The notes beneath the pieces were generated by a model. The model saw only the letters and a list, made by a program, of their open reading frames with translations. It was not told the DNA's origin and searched no databases. Source: Ligustrum vulgare (lineage: Eukaryota > Streptophyta > Magnoliopsida > Lamiales > Oleaceae). Taken from it: 64,000 bases of DNA. The stretch covers positions 23,988,852-24,052,851 of the forward strand of contig OY743171.1 in NCBI GenBank assembly GCA_963555705.1, read 5' to 3'. This document shows, piece by piece, positions 48,401 to 58,144 of this stretch; the first letter of the stretch is position 1, and each line of letters starts with the position of its first letter. The position numbers were made by a program, and so were the translations under genes.

Positions 48401-48719
48401 GAAGATAAAAAAAATTGAACAAGAAATTGCAAAGGAGGAAAGGGGCGAAGAGAAGAGCCTCGTGGTTCAAGAAGTGGAGTTGGTGGTGGCTTGTCATGAA
48501 TACAAGGATCCATACCTTTTACCTCATGATGCTAACATGTCCCTCCCCATTTTATTTAAATCTTTTTTCCAGGTTAATTATGTTTGGAAGCTTCAACCAC
48601 ACCGCAAATGGCAAAGGAAGTTCAATCAAATGATTCCAATTTGCCAATCAAATGATTCCAATTTATTGAACTCATGGCATGGAGTAGAAATTTTTCGTTT
48701 GATCCAGGAGGTGAAGTGA
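45427..48719 (+). pseudogene. Internal ORF of the non-autonomous element, Lys/Glu-rich, no known domain, split by a solo LTR
   Basis: Translation can start at MSNSHENAKDRMWRFLNEAL (45427). The frame is open to 46001, where the solo LTR begins, and resumes after it at 48364. It contains a basic/acidic helix likely to form a coiled coil (RLRCEREAERKYLAKLRKKE) and Glu/Val-rich repeats (VEETPNFVVGVENVELCEQT). In the second part an A8 run near 48410 changes the frame. After it come EQEIAKEERGEEKSLVVQEV, EYKDPYLLPHDANMSLP and a TGA at 48717, 54 bp before the 3' LTR. No CCHC knuckle and no pol motif are present. It could be a diverged Gag or a new helper-binding protein; I do not recognise it. Poly-A runs (A35 at 45240, A18 at 45321) precede the start. 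Confidence 0.65.
46002..48358 (+). mobile_element. Solo LTR of the TGTAGCG gypsy family, TSD CATGG
   Basis: TGTAGCGACCGAGAATTTTC (46002) to AACTCGGGGCGTTACA (48358), flanked by CATGG at 45997-46001 and 48359-48363. It is a distant relative of the LTR at 35002-37561 in opposite orientation. Shared landmarks include a short GA run (47293), the series of CCCTCAAGTTTGAAAAGT-type phrases (47340-47640), and GGCAATGAGTCTACTGAGTA. A single LTR with intact duplication indicates recombination between the two LTRs of a former full element. The proline/serine-rich ORFs at 46657-47146 are compositional. Confidence 0.9.
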
Positions 48720-48759
48720 AACAACAGGAACAAAGCTATGATTCAGGACGAATCATCCT

Positions 48760-48773
48760 AAAGAAGGAGGGTA
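48760..48773 (+). other. Polypurine tract of the non-autonomous element
   Basis: AAAGAAGGAGGGTA directly before the 3' LTR start TGATATGATCC. Confidence 0.85.
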
Positions 48774-49540
48774 TGATATGATCCAGGACCCTCGACAATC
48801 GGAGTCATAGCAGGCTTGACAGGAAAATTTAAATATTCAAGCAAAAACAAGAATTCAGCAGGTTCGACGAGCTTTGAAGATCAAACCGTGTCGAAAAGAA
48901 TCGAAAATTATGTAGAAGGGCTATCACGGCCGTAACCTCCCCTCGGGTTAAAATGCAGAATTTCAAGATTTTCGATTTACGGCCGTAAATAAGGGATCAC
49001 GGCCGTAACCTTAAACAGAAACACACTTACGGCCGTAAGTGTCATCTTTACGGCCGTAACTGCTTAACGGATCAGATTTTTCCAGATTTCGCATTATTTT
49101 ATTTCCTTATCAGTTTTTAGCTATTTTAGGTTAATTTGAATTCTATTTTGAGTAGATTAGCGACTAGGGTTTTATTTTGCTTATTTATACACTTTTTCCA
49201 TTCATTGTAATGAAGACTTTGATGATTGAATAAAAAGAGATTGAATGTTTTTCAATTGTTTAATGTGTGGATTCACATTACAAACCCAAACTTATCAAGA
49301 TTGATTATCTTGTGGTGTTCATCCAGAACTTATCAAATATTCGCGAGAGTATTTGTGGCGTTGAAAATTAGAGACTTATCAAGGAGATTGGGCAATTTCT
49401 TGTGGCGTTTCGAAAGTCGTGGTTCTTTATTCCGCATCGTCGAGCCATCGCGTCGTGAATATCGGGTCATGATTCATTCTTCCAACCACAACCTGGGTTC
49501 GGAACTTTCCGGCGTTTCTTCCGCACTTCGAATCTTATCA
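48774..49540 (+). repeat. 3' LTR of the non-autonomous element, with five ACGGCCGTAA palindromes
   Basis: Near-identical to 44178-44966 but one palindrome unit shorter in the 48930 region. All five motifs present are intact, including ACTTACGGCCGTAAGT. It ends CGAATCTTATCA, followed by the duplicated TATGT. Confidence 0.9.
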
Positions 49541-49545
49541 TATGT

Positions 49546-49912
49546 CCTACAACCGTCCTGGATTGAAAATGATGTCCTATATTTGGGAAGGTCGATTGAA
49601 AAACTTGGCTTGTCAACTTATTCATATTATCATGCAACATTTTTAGTTGTTTGGCCATATTATCGAATTGTTCTTTCTCTCTTTGAATAAACTTTTCCAT
49701 AATATGGACATATTGCAGATTTACTTGTTCAACCACGTCTTGAGCGAGTTCACCGATCAGCGCGCGCATGGTTCGAGGATTCAAATATGTCATGGGTTCA
49801 TAACTGCTATGACTCTCTCCCTATGTTCCTGGAGGACTTTGTTCCTCCTCATATCTTTCAATTCTAGACGGGAGATGACTTGCTGTTTCTTTGTCAGAAT
49901 TCTTGTGAGGCA
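49546..49912 (-). pseudogene. N-terminal part of the Tat Gag, cut off by the non-autonomous element
   Basis: The minus strand starts with an ATG at 49912 and includes a piece beginning MTYLNPRTMRALIGELAQDV (49793), followed by a heptad-like stretch (KFIQREKEQFDNMAKQLKML). One stop (TAG, near 49820) lies between the likely start and this piece. The frame would continue across 44173 into the minisatellite region once the insertion is disregarded. Position right after the primer site supports Gag. Confidence 0.7.
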
Positions 49913-49950
49913 TGATGCTTTACTTCGTATCTTCAAAAACACACCAAATT

Positions 49951-49968
49951 GTCCCACTGGGCGTGCCA
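49951..49968 (-). other. Primer-binding site of the Tat-type element
   Basis: The minus strand reads TGGCACGCCCAGTGGGAC four bases after the LTR end CGCGAAACA. This sequence is typical of primer sites of non-chromovirus plant gypsy elements and differs from the tRNA-Met site of the other elements here. Which tRNA it fits was not checked. Confidence 0.7.
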
Positions 49969-49972
49969 ATCT

Positions 49973-50062
49973 TGTTTCGCGTGGAAGTCACCTCGCTAAT
50001 AATTACAAAAGAGGAATCAGACAAATGTGTAAGGAACAAGTCTCTCGAGACAAAGTCCCAAG
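49973..50062 (-). repeat. 5' LTR remnant of the Tat-type element
   Basis: About 90 bp matching the 3' LTR end (GAGGAATCAGACAAATGTGT; CTCTCGAGACAAAGTCCCAA). Similarity to 32419-33095 stops about 50062, so the outer LTR is deleted or replaced. Confidence 0.75.
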
Positions 50063-50935
50063 GAGAGGACCACCACCATCCCCTTCCCCAACAACATAAT
50101 CATGGCCGCAGCCTAAAACCACCAACGCTTGTTGATTTCAGGTTGTAAATTATCAACCCAAATACAACATCATCCATTTTTATAGTTTCCGATGATTTTA
50201 CAACATCTGGAGCAATCCTAAATATTTGCAGCTGATAACTTGTGTGCATTTTTTTCCATACTTTGGTTGATAGTGATTCACTTCACCAAAAGGATCCACA
50301 GTGGCTCCTTAATGTAATAGATTGTAGCAGCAGCAGGCTCCTTGTTGAGATTTAAAATTCTTAACAACTTGAGGTTTGTATCTTATTTCTTGTTGTTGTT
50401 CTGTTCTACTACAAAGCACGCTACATGTGATATGGGTTGATGTTGAACAACATCTTGATTTCGAGGTTGGTGGCGACGAGGAAAGGCTTGGGATGATGAA
50501 ACTTGTGCGCTGCTTTCTTCCCCGAAGATTCCTACACGTGCGCCGGTTCTTCCCCGTATTCTTCTTCTCAGCCCATCTATTTCATCTATTTTGAGCTCAA
50601 TAGATGAAAATGATTTATTTACCTCTTGTTGCAAAGTCTGGGAGTGAGAAATGTAATTTCCACACTTTTGTATCTTGGTAAAAGACTAGGGCAAGCCTCA
50701 AAACAAGAGATAGTGATAGCTGGAAAATGTTTTAGACCAAAAAAAGGAGGGAAGAGAAAAAAAACTGTCCATTTTCGGATTTCACTACAGCAGTGCATAA
50801 ATCAGCTTCATTGGATGGTCATTTTTTCTCTTTTCTCTGATCGAGACGAGATTTTACATGCTAGTTGTAGACGTATAGACCTACATTTTGGATGGTTGGA
50901 TTTTCATTTGGAGGTTCCTACAGCTGGTTATCGTT
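50063..50935. other. Unassigned sequence next to the truncated Tat LTR
   Basis: A minus-strand frame (50634-50383, 83 codons) with SFSSIELKIDEIDGLRRRI could be the N-terminus of some gag or gene, but matches nothing I recognise. The plus-strand ORFs are not convincing. Confidence 0.35.
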
Positions 50936-50939
50936 GACA

Positions 50940-51330
50940 GACTTCAGGCTCTATTTTTGGTGAATTTCTTCCAACTATTTTCTTTGATTTTCCACTTTTT
51001 AGCGATAATTTTCTTTGTATTTAGAGGTGTTATTGTATTGCTCTAATTTGGAAGCCCCTATTTGATTAGGGAAGAACTTAGTGTACCCACTTTGAGGTTA
51101 TAGTGGAAGGTTTGTGGTTAACTACGGTCCCATGGATTTTTCCCTTCACATTGGAGGGTTTTTCCACGTAAAATAAATCGGTGTTCATTTCTTTATTTAC
51201 AACTGTGTATGAGAGTATTGATTGTGTTACTGGTTGGGTTTTATTCACATAGTGATTGCGATATTATTATTTTGTTTACTCTACTTGGTGTGATTGGATT
51301 TGTGATCCTTGGTGCAACATAGGGTACTTT
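50940..51330 (+). repeat. Possible Ty1/copia LTR 3' end
   Basis: TTTTTCCCTTCACATTGGAG and GGTTTTTCCACGTAAAAT (51137-51177) resemble the end region of many plant copia LTRs, which read TTTTTCCCTTTGGGTTTTCCACG or similar. The start, primer site and partner LTR were not found. About 51340 GTTAGTGGCAGGG might be a ruined tRNA-Met site. Confidence 0.35.
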
Positions 51331-52012
51331 TTACTAAATTTGTTAGTGGCAGGGTAAACTATGACAAATTAGTTTCAAAATTTGATAGATTGAGTGTTCA
51401 ATGGAATCCTGACCATCATAGATGTCACATGCATTCTAGAACACCTCATTAGGATGCAAAGGTCATCGATTTTGAAAAAGGCCCGACAATCATTTGCACT
51501 TCAATGCTCAAGTCAACAGTCAGACGGAAGAAAACGAGTGCAATAGAGGGTGAATGAGATTTGGCTAGACTTTTAATAACATCCCCTTGGTGAATAATAA
51601 ACTCTAGTATATATTGGAGAAGTGAAATAGGCCAAAATAGACTTGATGAAATGGTTCCCAAGTCCAAGCCTCCAATTATGTAAAGATATCTCGAACAAGG
51701 AAATCTGTTCTATGACCGCTCGGGGCTTCTGGGGATGGTTTTTTGATGCAGAATCGGTCAATGTGAAACCCCAAGCCACTTGCATCTCATGTCATTTACA
51801 AATATACCAAGTTTTGAGGAAATAATTCAAATTTTCAGCAAATTGTAAGGTTGTCGTTGTGTTCAATGGGAACATTTTTTTTTTACTATTAATAATTTGA
51901 TTGTTTAGTCTAATCGATAAAATATTTTTGACTGTTAGGCCTTTAGCATCCATTCAAACCACAGGCCATTGAGTCTAATCGAGTAAACCTTCAAGGGTTT
52001 TTTAAGGATGTG
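51331..52012. other. Intergenic, nothing recognised
   Basis: No domain in any frame. The overlapping opposite ORFs at 51449-51825 are short and without known motifs. Confidence 0.4.
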
Positions 52013-52180
52013 TTGGGTAAAATTTATAATACCAAATTATAATAGGCAAAATTTCTTAAATCACTTTTTAACCACACACATTTTCTTTCTCCAATTTTTA
52101 ACCACACATCTTACCTAGAAAACACAAATAATACACATTATAAATCAAATTTCTTTCATATGGGCTACCAAACGGAGCTA
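52013..52180. mobile_element. MITE relative of 12205-12366, inverted
   Basis: ACTTTTTAACCACACACATT, TCTCCAATTTTTAACCACAC and GGGCTACCAAACGG are the reverse complement of the core and end of the MITE at 12205 (GGTTAAAAATTGGAGAGAG; CGTTTGGTAAC). The edges are approximate. Confidence 0.5.
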
Positions 52181-52429
52181 AGTCAAACCATAACACACCT
52201 CAAGCAAGCACGTACTAGGCTAGGGTATGATCTAACAAATTAAGGCTTTTTTTATTTTTTTATTAACAGTCACGTGACAACATTCCAATGGATCATTTTT
52301 TGAAAGAATAAAAAAACTTTGAATAGTCAAAGATTCTTTTTCATCATTTTTTACTTTCCAAAAGAATGAACTAATGAGATGTTTCAGTATTTATAAATAA
52401 CTGTCTATAAATAGATTGTCAAACACACT

Positions 52430-52606
52430 ATAAGTTTGCCCTCATTTTGTAAATTTGTTTATAAAAAAATTTAATAATAACATAGTTCCCGAAACCACTT
52501 TTTAATAACACACATTTTTCAAAATAACTTTTCAACTACATATTTTACCTTGAAAAAATCACAATTTTTGTTTATAAAGAAAATGACTGTTACCAAATAG
52601 TGGCTT
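52430..52606. mobile_element. Second MITE relative
   Basis: ACCACTTTTTAATAACACAC, CAACTACATATTTTACCTTG and the end TGACTGTTACCAAATAGTGG match the same MITE family. It is only 250 bp from the previous copy. Confidence 0.45.
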
Positions 52607-53419
52607 ATGAATAATGTGTTTGTTCATGTGGATGCGTATTTAATAGTAATGCTTGTTATATATCTCTCTTTTTTGATTATAGATATCTTCTTTGAAAGTT
52701 ATTTGTATTATCTATTGATAAGTTGCAAGTCAAAAATGAAATATTATATTGAAATATCAAATAATTGTACATTAAAATATAGAATTTGTTGTAAAGTAGT
52801 CTATAAAATAGTCTTACATATAATAGATATAATCATATGTTATCTCTACAGATAATCTTCTCTTATTAATAGAGATAATCTTGTGATGAATAAACTCACA
52901 AAATACAAAGTAATCAAAGTTGAACAATGAATAATAAAGTAGATTGGAAAAGTAATTTAAATTAAACAATAAGCAATTAATTGAAGTAATTGAAACTCCA
53001 TGTAATTACACAAATATAGCCTGCTGAAAGGTGTAAATCGAGGGCTCAGATTTTAGCTCAAAACTCCAAAATGGTAACACCACAATCCAAGCTAGAGAAC
53101 ACTCCATCAACAACCCAAACACACCCAAACCAACACTACCTTCACACCACAGAAATAGGACGAACATGGGATGCACAAGAAAACCGAACAGGGGCTGCAC
53201 AAGAGAGGACCAATAGAACATAGGGGCTACACAAAGCTGAAGCAACAGGACCGAAACAACAGTTAGCAAAAGGCCCAACCACGAAGGGGACTCAAGTCCT
53301 AGGAAGAGCAAGGTCGGCTAGCAGGTCCTACCACGAAGGTAGGGGATGACCAGACAATGGGGTCATAAAGAACAAGGCAAACTTGTAGTCACCCAAGAGA
53401 GGAAGAGGGAGAGGGTCGG
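52607..53419. other. Intergenic, nothing recognised
   Basis: AT-rich to about 53000, then normal composition. The minus-strand frame 53311-53006 is hydrophobic by composition and lacks any known motif. Confidence 0.4.
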
Positions 53420-53452
53420 TGTAACAACCCAGAAATCTCGTTGATTTATTTA
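53420..53452 (+). repeat. 33-bp LTR-start-like piece outside the Tekay element
   Basis: TGTAACAACCCAGAAATCTC resembles the LTR start of the adjacent element read on the other strand (TGTAACACCCAGAATTTAAA, 57071 downward). It stands in plus orientation immediately outside the 3' LTR end. It may be the stump of a related LTR into which the element inserted. Confidence 0.5.
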
Positions 53453-56400
53453 TGTCCCACCCTTTTTAATAGACAATTTTGTATAAAGGCTGAAAACTAA
53501 TGACTCGATCTAAATATGTGATCATTTTTTTAAAACATGGTGTAAGCATTCTCTCAATATAACAATAGTATATCGAGATAAAAGACTATATAGACTCACT
53601 AAAAATATTTTACATTGAGGTTACAAAAGTATAAACATCCCCACTTTATAAGTTATATGAAAATGCATTACAAGATTCCAAAATATAGTACAAAAGACTT
53701 TAGAACAAAATGGTTACCCACAAAATAACCCTGCAGGTCGTCATCCATGTACATCGACCTAAGAGCTTTACAGCCAGCAAGATCATCTATGAAGTTGCAT
53801 ACTCACCTACAATGCAAGAACTACATGAGATAATGCCCAATAAATAAAAATCATGCATGCCATGATTACGAATACATAATCGTGCAATTTCCTTCAATAA
53901 CATAAAGTTATAAATGCATCATATTCAAATATTGATCAAGATGGGCTCAAAACATTTTGATTGAAATCTTTTCTTTTCACTGTACTCTTAACCAATCTAC
54001 TTTGCACTGGAAAGAGCTCTACACAATATCAAATCAATAATCTAATGACCAATATGTCATCGACATAGTCGAGTGAACTAGGCTCCTATGACTACTAGAG
54101 GTACATCTCCTATCGGCCTCTATGATCACCTAAGAAGTATCCCACACACGGTGTCAATAATCATAATATAACAAAGGCACAGTCAAGTGGTCCACCCTCC
54201 TGTAACCCACCAAGGACTCCCTCTATCTTTCCTTGTGTTCACCAAGAGGTCTCACTTACTTGCCAAAAAATATCACAGCATGCCTCGCATGGCTTGGTGC
54301 CCTAGTAGTGGTCAATAAAACATTTTGTAATACAATTCACTTCTCAAATCATGTCGTGCATGCTAGATATCAAACTTTATAGTATGTCGTGGATGCACGT
54401 GCCAATGCTCATGCATAAAACACATGAAAGCAATGATGTCTAGAACACATATTCAATCATCGTGTTCAACATAAGATATAAAAGTTTCCAAAAATTACTA
54501 TGCTCTTGCATTGTAGTTGTAAATGAATTTTTACTTATCTTTCACCTCTGTGTGTGTGTGTGTTCTCTACGAGTGTAATTCAAGTCCTTCTTTCCACTTA
54601 AAGGCGTCAAACAACCTGTATTGTTACTTAGTATCAAACATGGCTCTTAAGTTCACAAGCTTAATACACACATTCCTTCACTAGGACCATTAATGTCAAG
54701 ACAATCTAGATAACACTAGGATTTCAAGTAGTAGCCCCAAACTTCCCCCTATTTCCAAGTTCAATGGATGTAAAACACATTTATTTGGATCAATAATTTC
54801 CTAATACTCATTCAAATCAACTTCCCAAGCTTTAGAGGTGAATGGTAAACATGCAAGGGTGAAACTATGTAAAATCTGAAAATGGACAGATTTTGTTAAG
54901 TTTTGATTGCTACTCGGGTTGGTTTCATTCACGTTTTCACACCCTTAATCATATCCATTCATTCCCAAATTTTTACCATACATTTATGAAATGTATATGA
55001 AGATAATCACATCCCAAAATTACAAAAATTTCAGGACTTAAAGCCGCAAAAAAATTTATTTTACAGTACATCAAACTAAGAAGGGTGGCTATATTACCAC
55101 CACAAAACTTATTTTCTACACCACAATTTTAAATATTTTCTTCATTTACAAAATATATATAAATAAAATTACATAAACAACCTTTTAATTTTCTCTCACA
55201 AGTTTTTATGTACACCACAATCTCTCAAATAATCTTCCTTTCTTTTCTATATTTATTTTTCTAAAATCATCTTATTCTTTTTTTTTAAACACAGAATCAA
55301 CACAAATCTATAGTAGAACCTGATTGATACATATTTTTTAACGATAGTTGCAGATCATTTACTAGTTTTACACTGAAGAACACAATAATAAACATGTTTT
55401 TTCATTGAAAATACATGGCTTATGATTCTGGGTATAGATATAGTCAAGATGAGCAGTAAATGTTCTTTTCATCAAAAAAATTTCTTCACCAACTCCCTTG
55501 TAGATCTCTTCCACATCCACCACCACATGTTGTGGTTCACCACCCTCGTATTGGGTTTTCACTGCTGGTCTGGGTGTGTAGGAGATGAGAGAGTGAAGAA
55601 GAAGAGAAGTGCTATTACGAATACAGTAGCGAGTTTGGACATTATTTTTTTTTTTCAATACCAAGTTAATTATAATTAAGGATTTGGTAATCATTGGAAG
55701 AAACAATGGTGGAAATGATGAGAAAAAAGAGGAGTACTATTGAGATGATGAATACACCACAATAATATATTTTTTCTAAGTTTTTATAGGTTTAGGAGTA
55801 TTATTGTCAATTTGTTGTGGTGTATTTATGGAAAGTATATTTTAATTGTGGTGTGAGTATAATGTGGTGCACTAAATAAATTTTGTGGTGGTAATATAAT
55901 TACTCAACTAAGAATTTCTTTTGAGTTCCACTATAATTGTCATACTTCAAGTTAGGTTCTACCCCAAAAATTAATTTCAACACCTTTAAACTCATATATA
56001 AACACACTCAAATGGATAAATATGGTATTCCTCAAGACATAATTCAAAACCAATTGCTAAATCATGAAAGGTCATCAATTCCCAGTTGCTACCGATAAGG
56101 TGTTACTCACTTTCTTTCAATCAATAACCATTCTCTTGTCATCATAAATTCACAAAACATATCAAAATCACTTAAAGAGAGTTAATATATTCAATAGGTC
56201 ATAAAACACTCAAAATTAATGGAGTAAGAACCTCAAAACCATGATACTTGTACAAAATTTCAGTTCCCAGTTTTCAGTTTTCCCACTTCTCTCCAGCTTT
56301 CTAGTTTTCTCTCTCACTTGGGAGCATTTGAGGATGTCTTTAGGGAGTTATTTTGTTTCTTAACTGGAAGGGATAATGTTTATAGGAGCTTAAGTCTTGA

Positions 56401-57071
56401 GAATTACTTATGGATTAAGGAATAAGCTACCAAAGCACAAGTGTACACTAAGCAAGCATGAGGTGACAACTTCTTTTAAATCCTACTTTTGTACCAACTT
56501 TCTCAAGTAAAAATCAGGTTTCCTTGACATATTTCAAGATGTTTACCATGTTATTTTATAGCCATAATATCCTAATTTTTATTATAAAGTAATTTCCTTA
56601 ACCATTAATTCGAATCTGTTCCCAATTGACACCCGATCCTCGACCGATTTCTATAATTCCCATTTCAATACTTATCACTTCACTTGAGCCTAATAATATT
56701 ACATCGTGATCATACCATCTTATACCTAATGTCCAAATTGTATTACATACTTAGTTATAGGATAGTCTTAATCAATCTGAAATAAAAGTGTAAGATATCA
56801 CCGATCATAAGTACGATGATTATCAAATTATTGTTGAGTCACAATTTATTATCCCCCACTTGATCAACCTAATTTTCCATCATATCTCAAAATAAATCGA
56901 TCACCTAAGTCGGGAAGTTTGAAGAATAATACTTAAAACCTCAATAATTGAATGTATCATTTCAACAGAAAGCACAATGAATTATTAATGTAAATACAAA
57001 TGACAATGTCAATAATATGTGATGCATGAATGATATTGACCAAGTTTTAGTTTTAAATTCTGGGTGTTACA
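53453..57071 (-). repeat. 3' LTR of the Tekay element
   Basis: From TGTAACACCCAGAATTTAAA (minus strand, 57071) to the end GGGTGGGACA at 53453. Without the MITE it would be about 2.8 kb, normal for this lineage. 53453-54250 is colinear with 61757-62562 of the other LTR (CAATTTTGTATAAAG(G/T)CTGA; ACAATAGTATAT(C/T)GAGATAA). No genes are present. Confidence 0.85.
55083..55905. mobile_element. MULE-type non-autonomous element, 9-bp target duplication
   Basis: The inverted ends GGGTGGCTATATTACCACCA and GAGTAATTATATTACCACCA both continue with CAAAA(C/T)TTATTT and further ACACCACAAT blocks. TIRs exceed 50 bp with small gaps. AACTAAGAA stands on both sides (55074-55082 and 55906-55914); 9 bp is the Mutator-type duplication length. 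Internal ORFs (55368-55706 and its antisense) show no transposase motif, so it depends on an external MULE transposase. Confidence 0.85.
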
Positions 57072-57086
57072 TTCTCCCCTCCTTAT

Positions 57087-57648
57087 AAAAATTTCGTCCT
57101 TGAAATTGACTTACCCAAAAAGTTCTGGATACTTCACCCGCATTTCATCTTCCTTTTCCCAAGTAGCCTCTTTTGTTGATTAGTTTAGCCATAAGACCTT
57201 GACTAATGGAATTTTCTTGCTTCGAAGTTGTTTCACTTCTCGTCGAAGAACCTCTATTGGATTTTCTTCATAAGTCATATCTGACTTTATCTTCACTGGC
57301 TCAATCTTCAAGACATGAGAAGGGTTTCCAATATATTTTCTTAACATGATACGTGAAACACATTGTGTACTTGGGACATTGATGAAGGAAGGTCAAGCTT
57401 GTAGGCAACATTTCCGATTATTTCAATAATAGGAAACAAACCAATTTATCTCGGGATGAGTTTTCCTTTCTTTTTGAACCGCATAACCCCTTTCATTGGT
57501 ACTACTTTCAAGAATCCTTGATCTCCTATTGTAAATTCTAATATTCTTCTCCTTTGATCTGAATAGCTATTCTGTCGATTTTGAGCAGTTTGCAGGCCCT
57601 AGCGTATTTGTGTGACAACTTCCGCCATTTCACTTACCATGTCTGGAC
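57087..57648 (-). pseudogene. Tekay integrase C-terminus and chromodomain
   Basis: Minus-strand frames broken by stops carry the chromodomain (about 57290-57100) with EVLRREVKQLRSKKIPLVKV and ATWEKEDEMRVKYPELF. Upstream (about 57560-57470) lies the PMKGVMRFKKKGK-like loop and FLKVVPMKG of the integrase C-terminal domain. A solo LTR interrupts the gene at 57649. Confidence 0.78.
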
Positions 57649-58139
57649 TGATATGATCCAAGATAGGAGACCAAAAGATAAATCAAGTTACCATTGATGC
57701 AACAGCAACCTAGGAGGGAAAACAAGCAAATTTCGTATTGGGTCTGAGTCGAGAATCCAACAGGGTCGAGCTATTTCAAAGGAACGAAAAGAATGCCATC
57801 CGGGAAGACACGCAATCGCGCGGGGCCATGGAAGGACGAACGCATGAAGGCCTAAAAAACTAAGCCAAGAGTTTCAGGCCTTACCGCGCGATCGCGTGGT
57901 TTTAACACGCGCGATCACGTGGTTAGCCTTGAAACTCTCGGGTTGTTTTTCGATGCAATGGCGCGATCGCGCCCCAGTTATGACAAGCAATCGCGTGGTT
58001 CAACTCTGACTGGTTCTTTTCGACCGGGTTTGATCTTCAAAGCTCGTCGAACCTGCTGAATTCTTCTTTTGGGTTGAATATTTAAATTTTCCCGTCAAGC
58101 CTGCTATGATTCGTATTATCATGGTTCTGGATCACATCA
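57649..58139 (-). mobile_element. Solo LTR related to the non-autonomous element at 44178, TSD TGGAC
   Basis: A 491-bp insert in the integrase frame, flanked by TGGAC (57644-57648 and 58140-58144). On the minus strand it starts TGATGTGATCCAGAACC and shares AATTCAGCAGGTTCGACGAG and CTTTGAAGATCAAAC with the LTR at 44178. It then diverges and ends in CTTGGATCATATCA. Its two ends are inverted repeats of about 12 bp (TGATRTGATCCA), longer than the usual TG..CA. The middle carries several CGCGATCGCG-type palindromes in place of ACGGCCGTAA. Confidence 0.85.
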
Positions 58140-58144
58140 TGGAC

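Larger units (their letters stand above)
44178..49540 (+). mobile_element. Small non-autonomous LTR retrotransposon with its own ORF, TSD TATGT
   Basis: Two direct LTRs (44178-44966 and 48774-49540) are flanked by perfect 5-bp duplications TATGT (44173-44177 and 49541-49545). A tRNA-Met-type primer site follows the 5' LTR and a polypurine tract precedes the 3' LTR. Without the 2357-bp solo LTR nested at 46002 (plus 5-bp duplication) the element is 3.0 kb. Its internal region holds one charged ORF and no protease, RT or integrase, so it must move in trans. The LTRs differ by roughly 20-25 substitutions plus a 24-bp unit gap, suggesting a fairly recent insertion into the Tat element. Confidence 0.9.

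Noticed and set aside
53006..53311. Hydrophobic 101-codon minus-strand ORF resembling a membrane protein
   Set aside because: Repeated Leu/Val/Trp come from composition. No signal-peptide logic, no splice partner, and known elements are close by.
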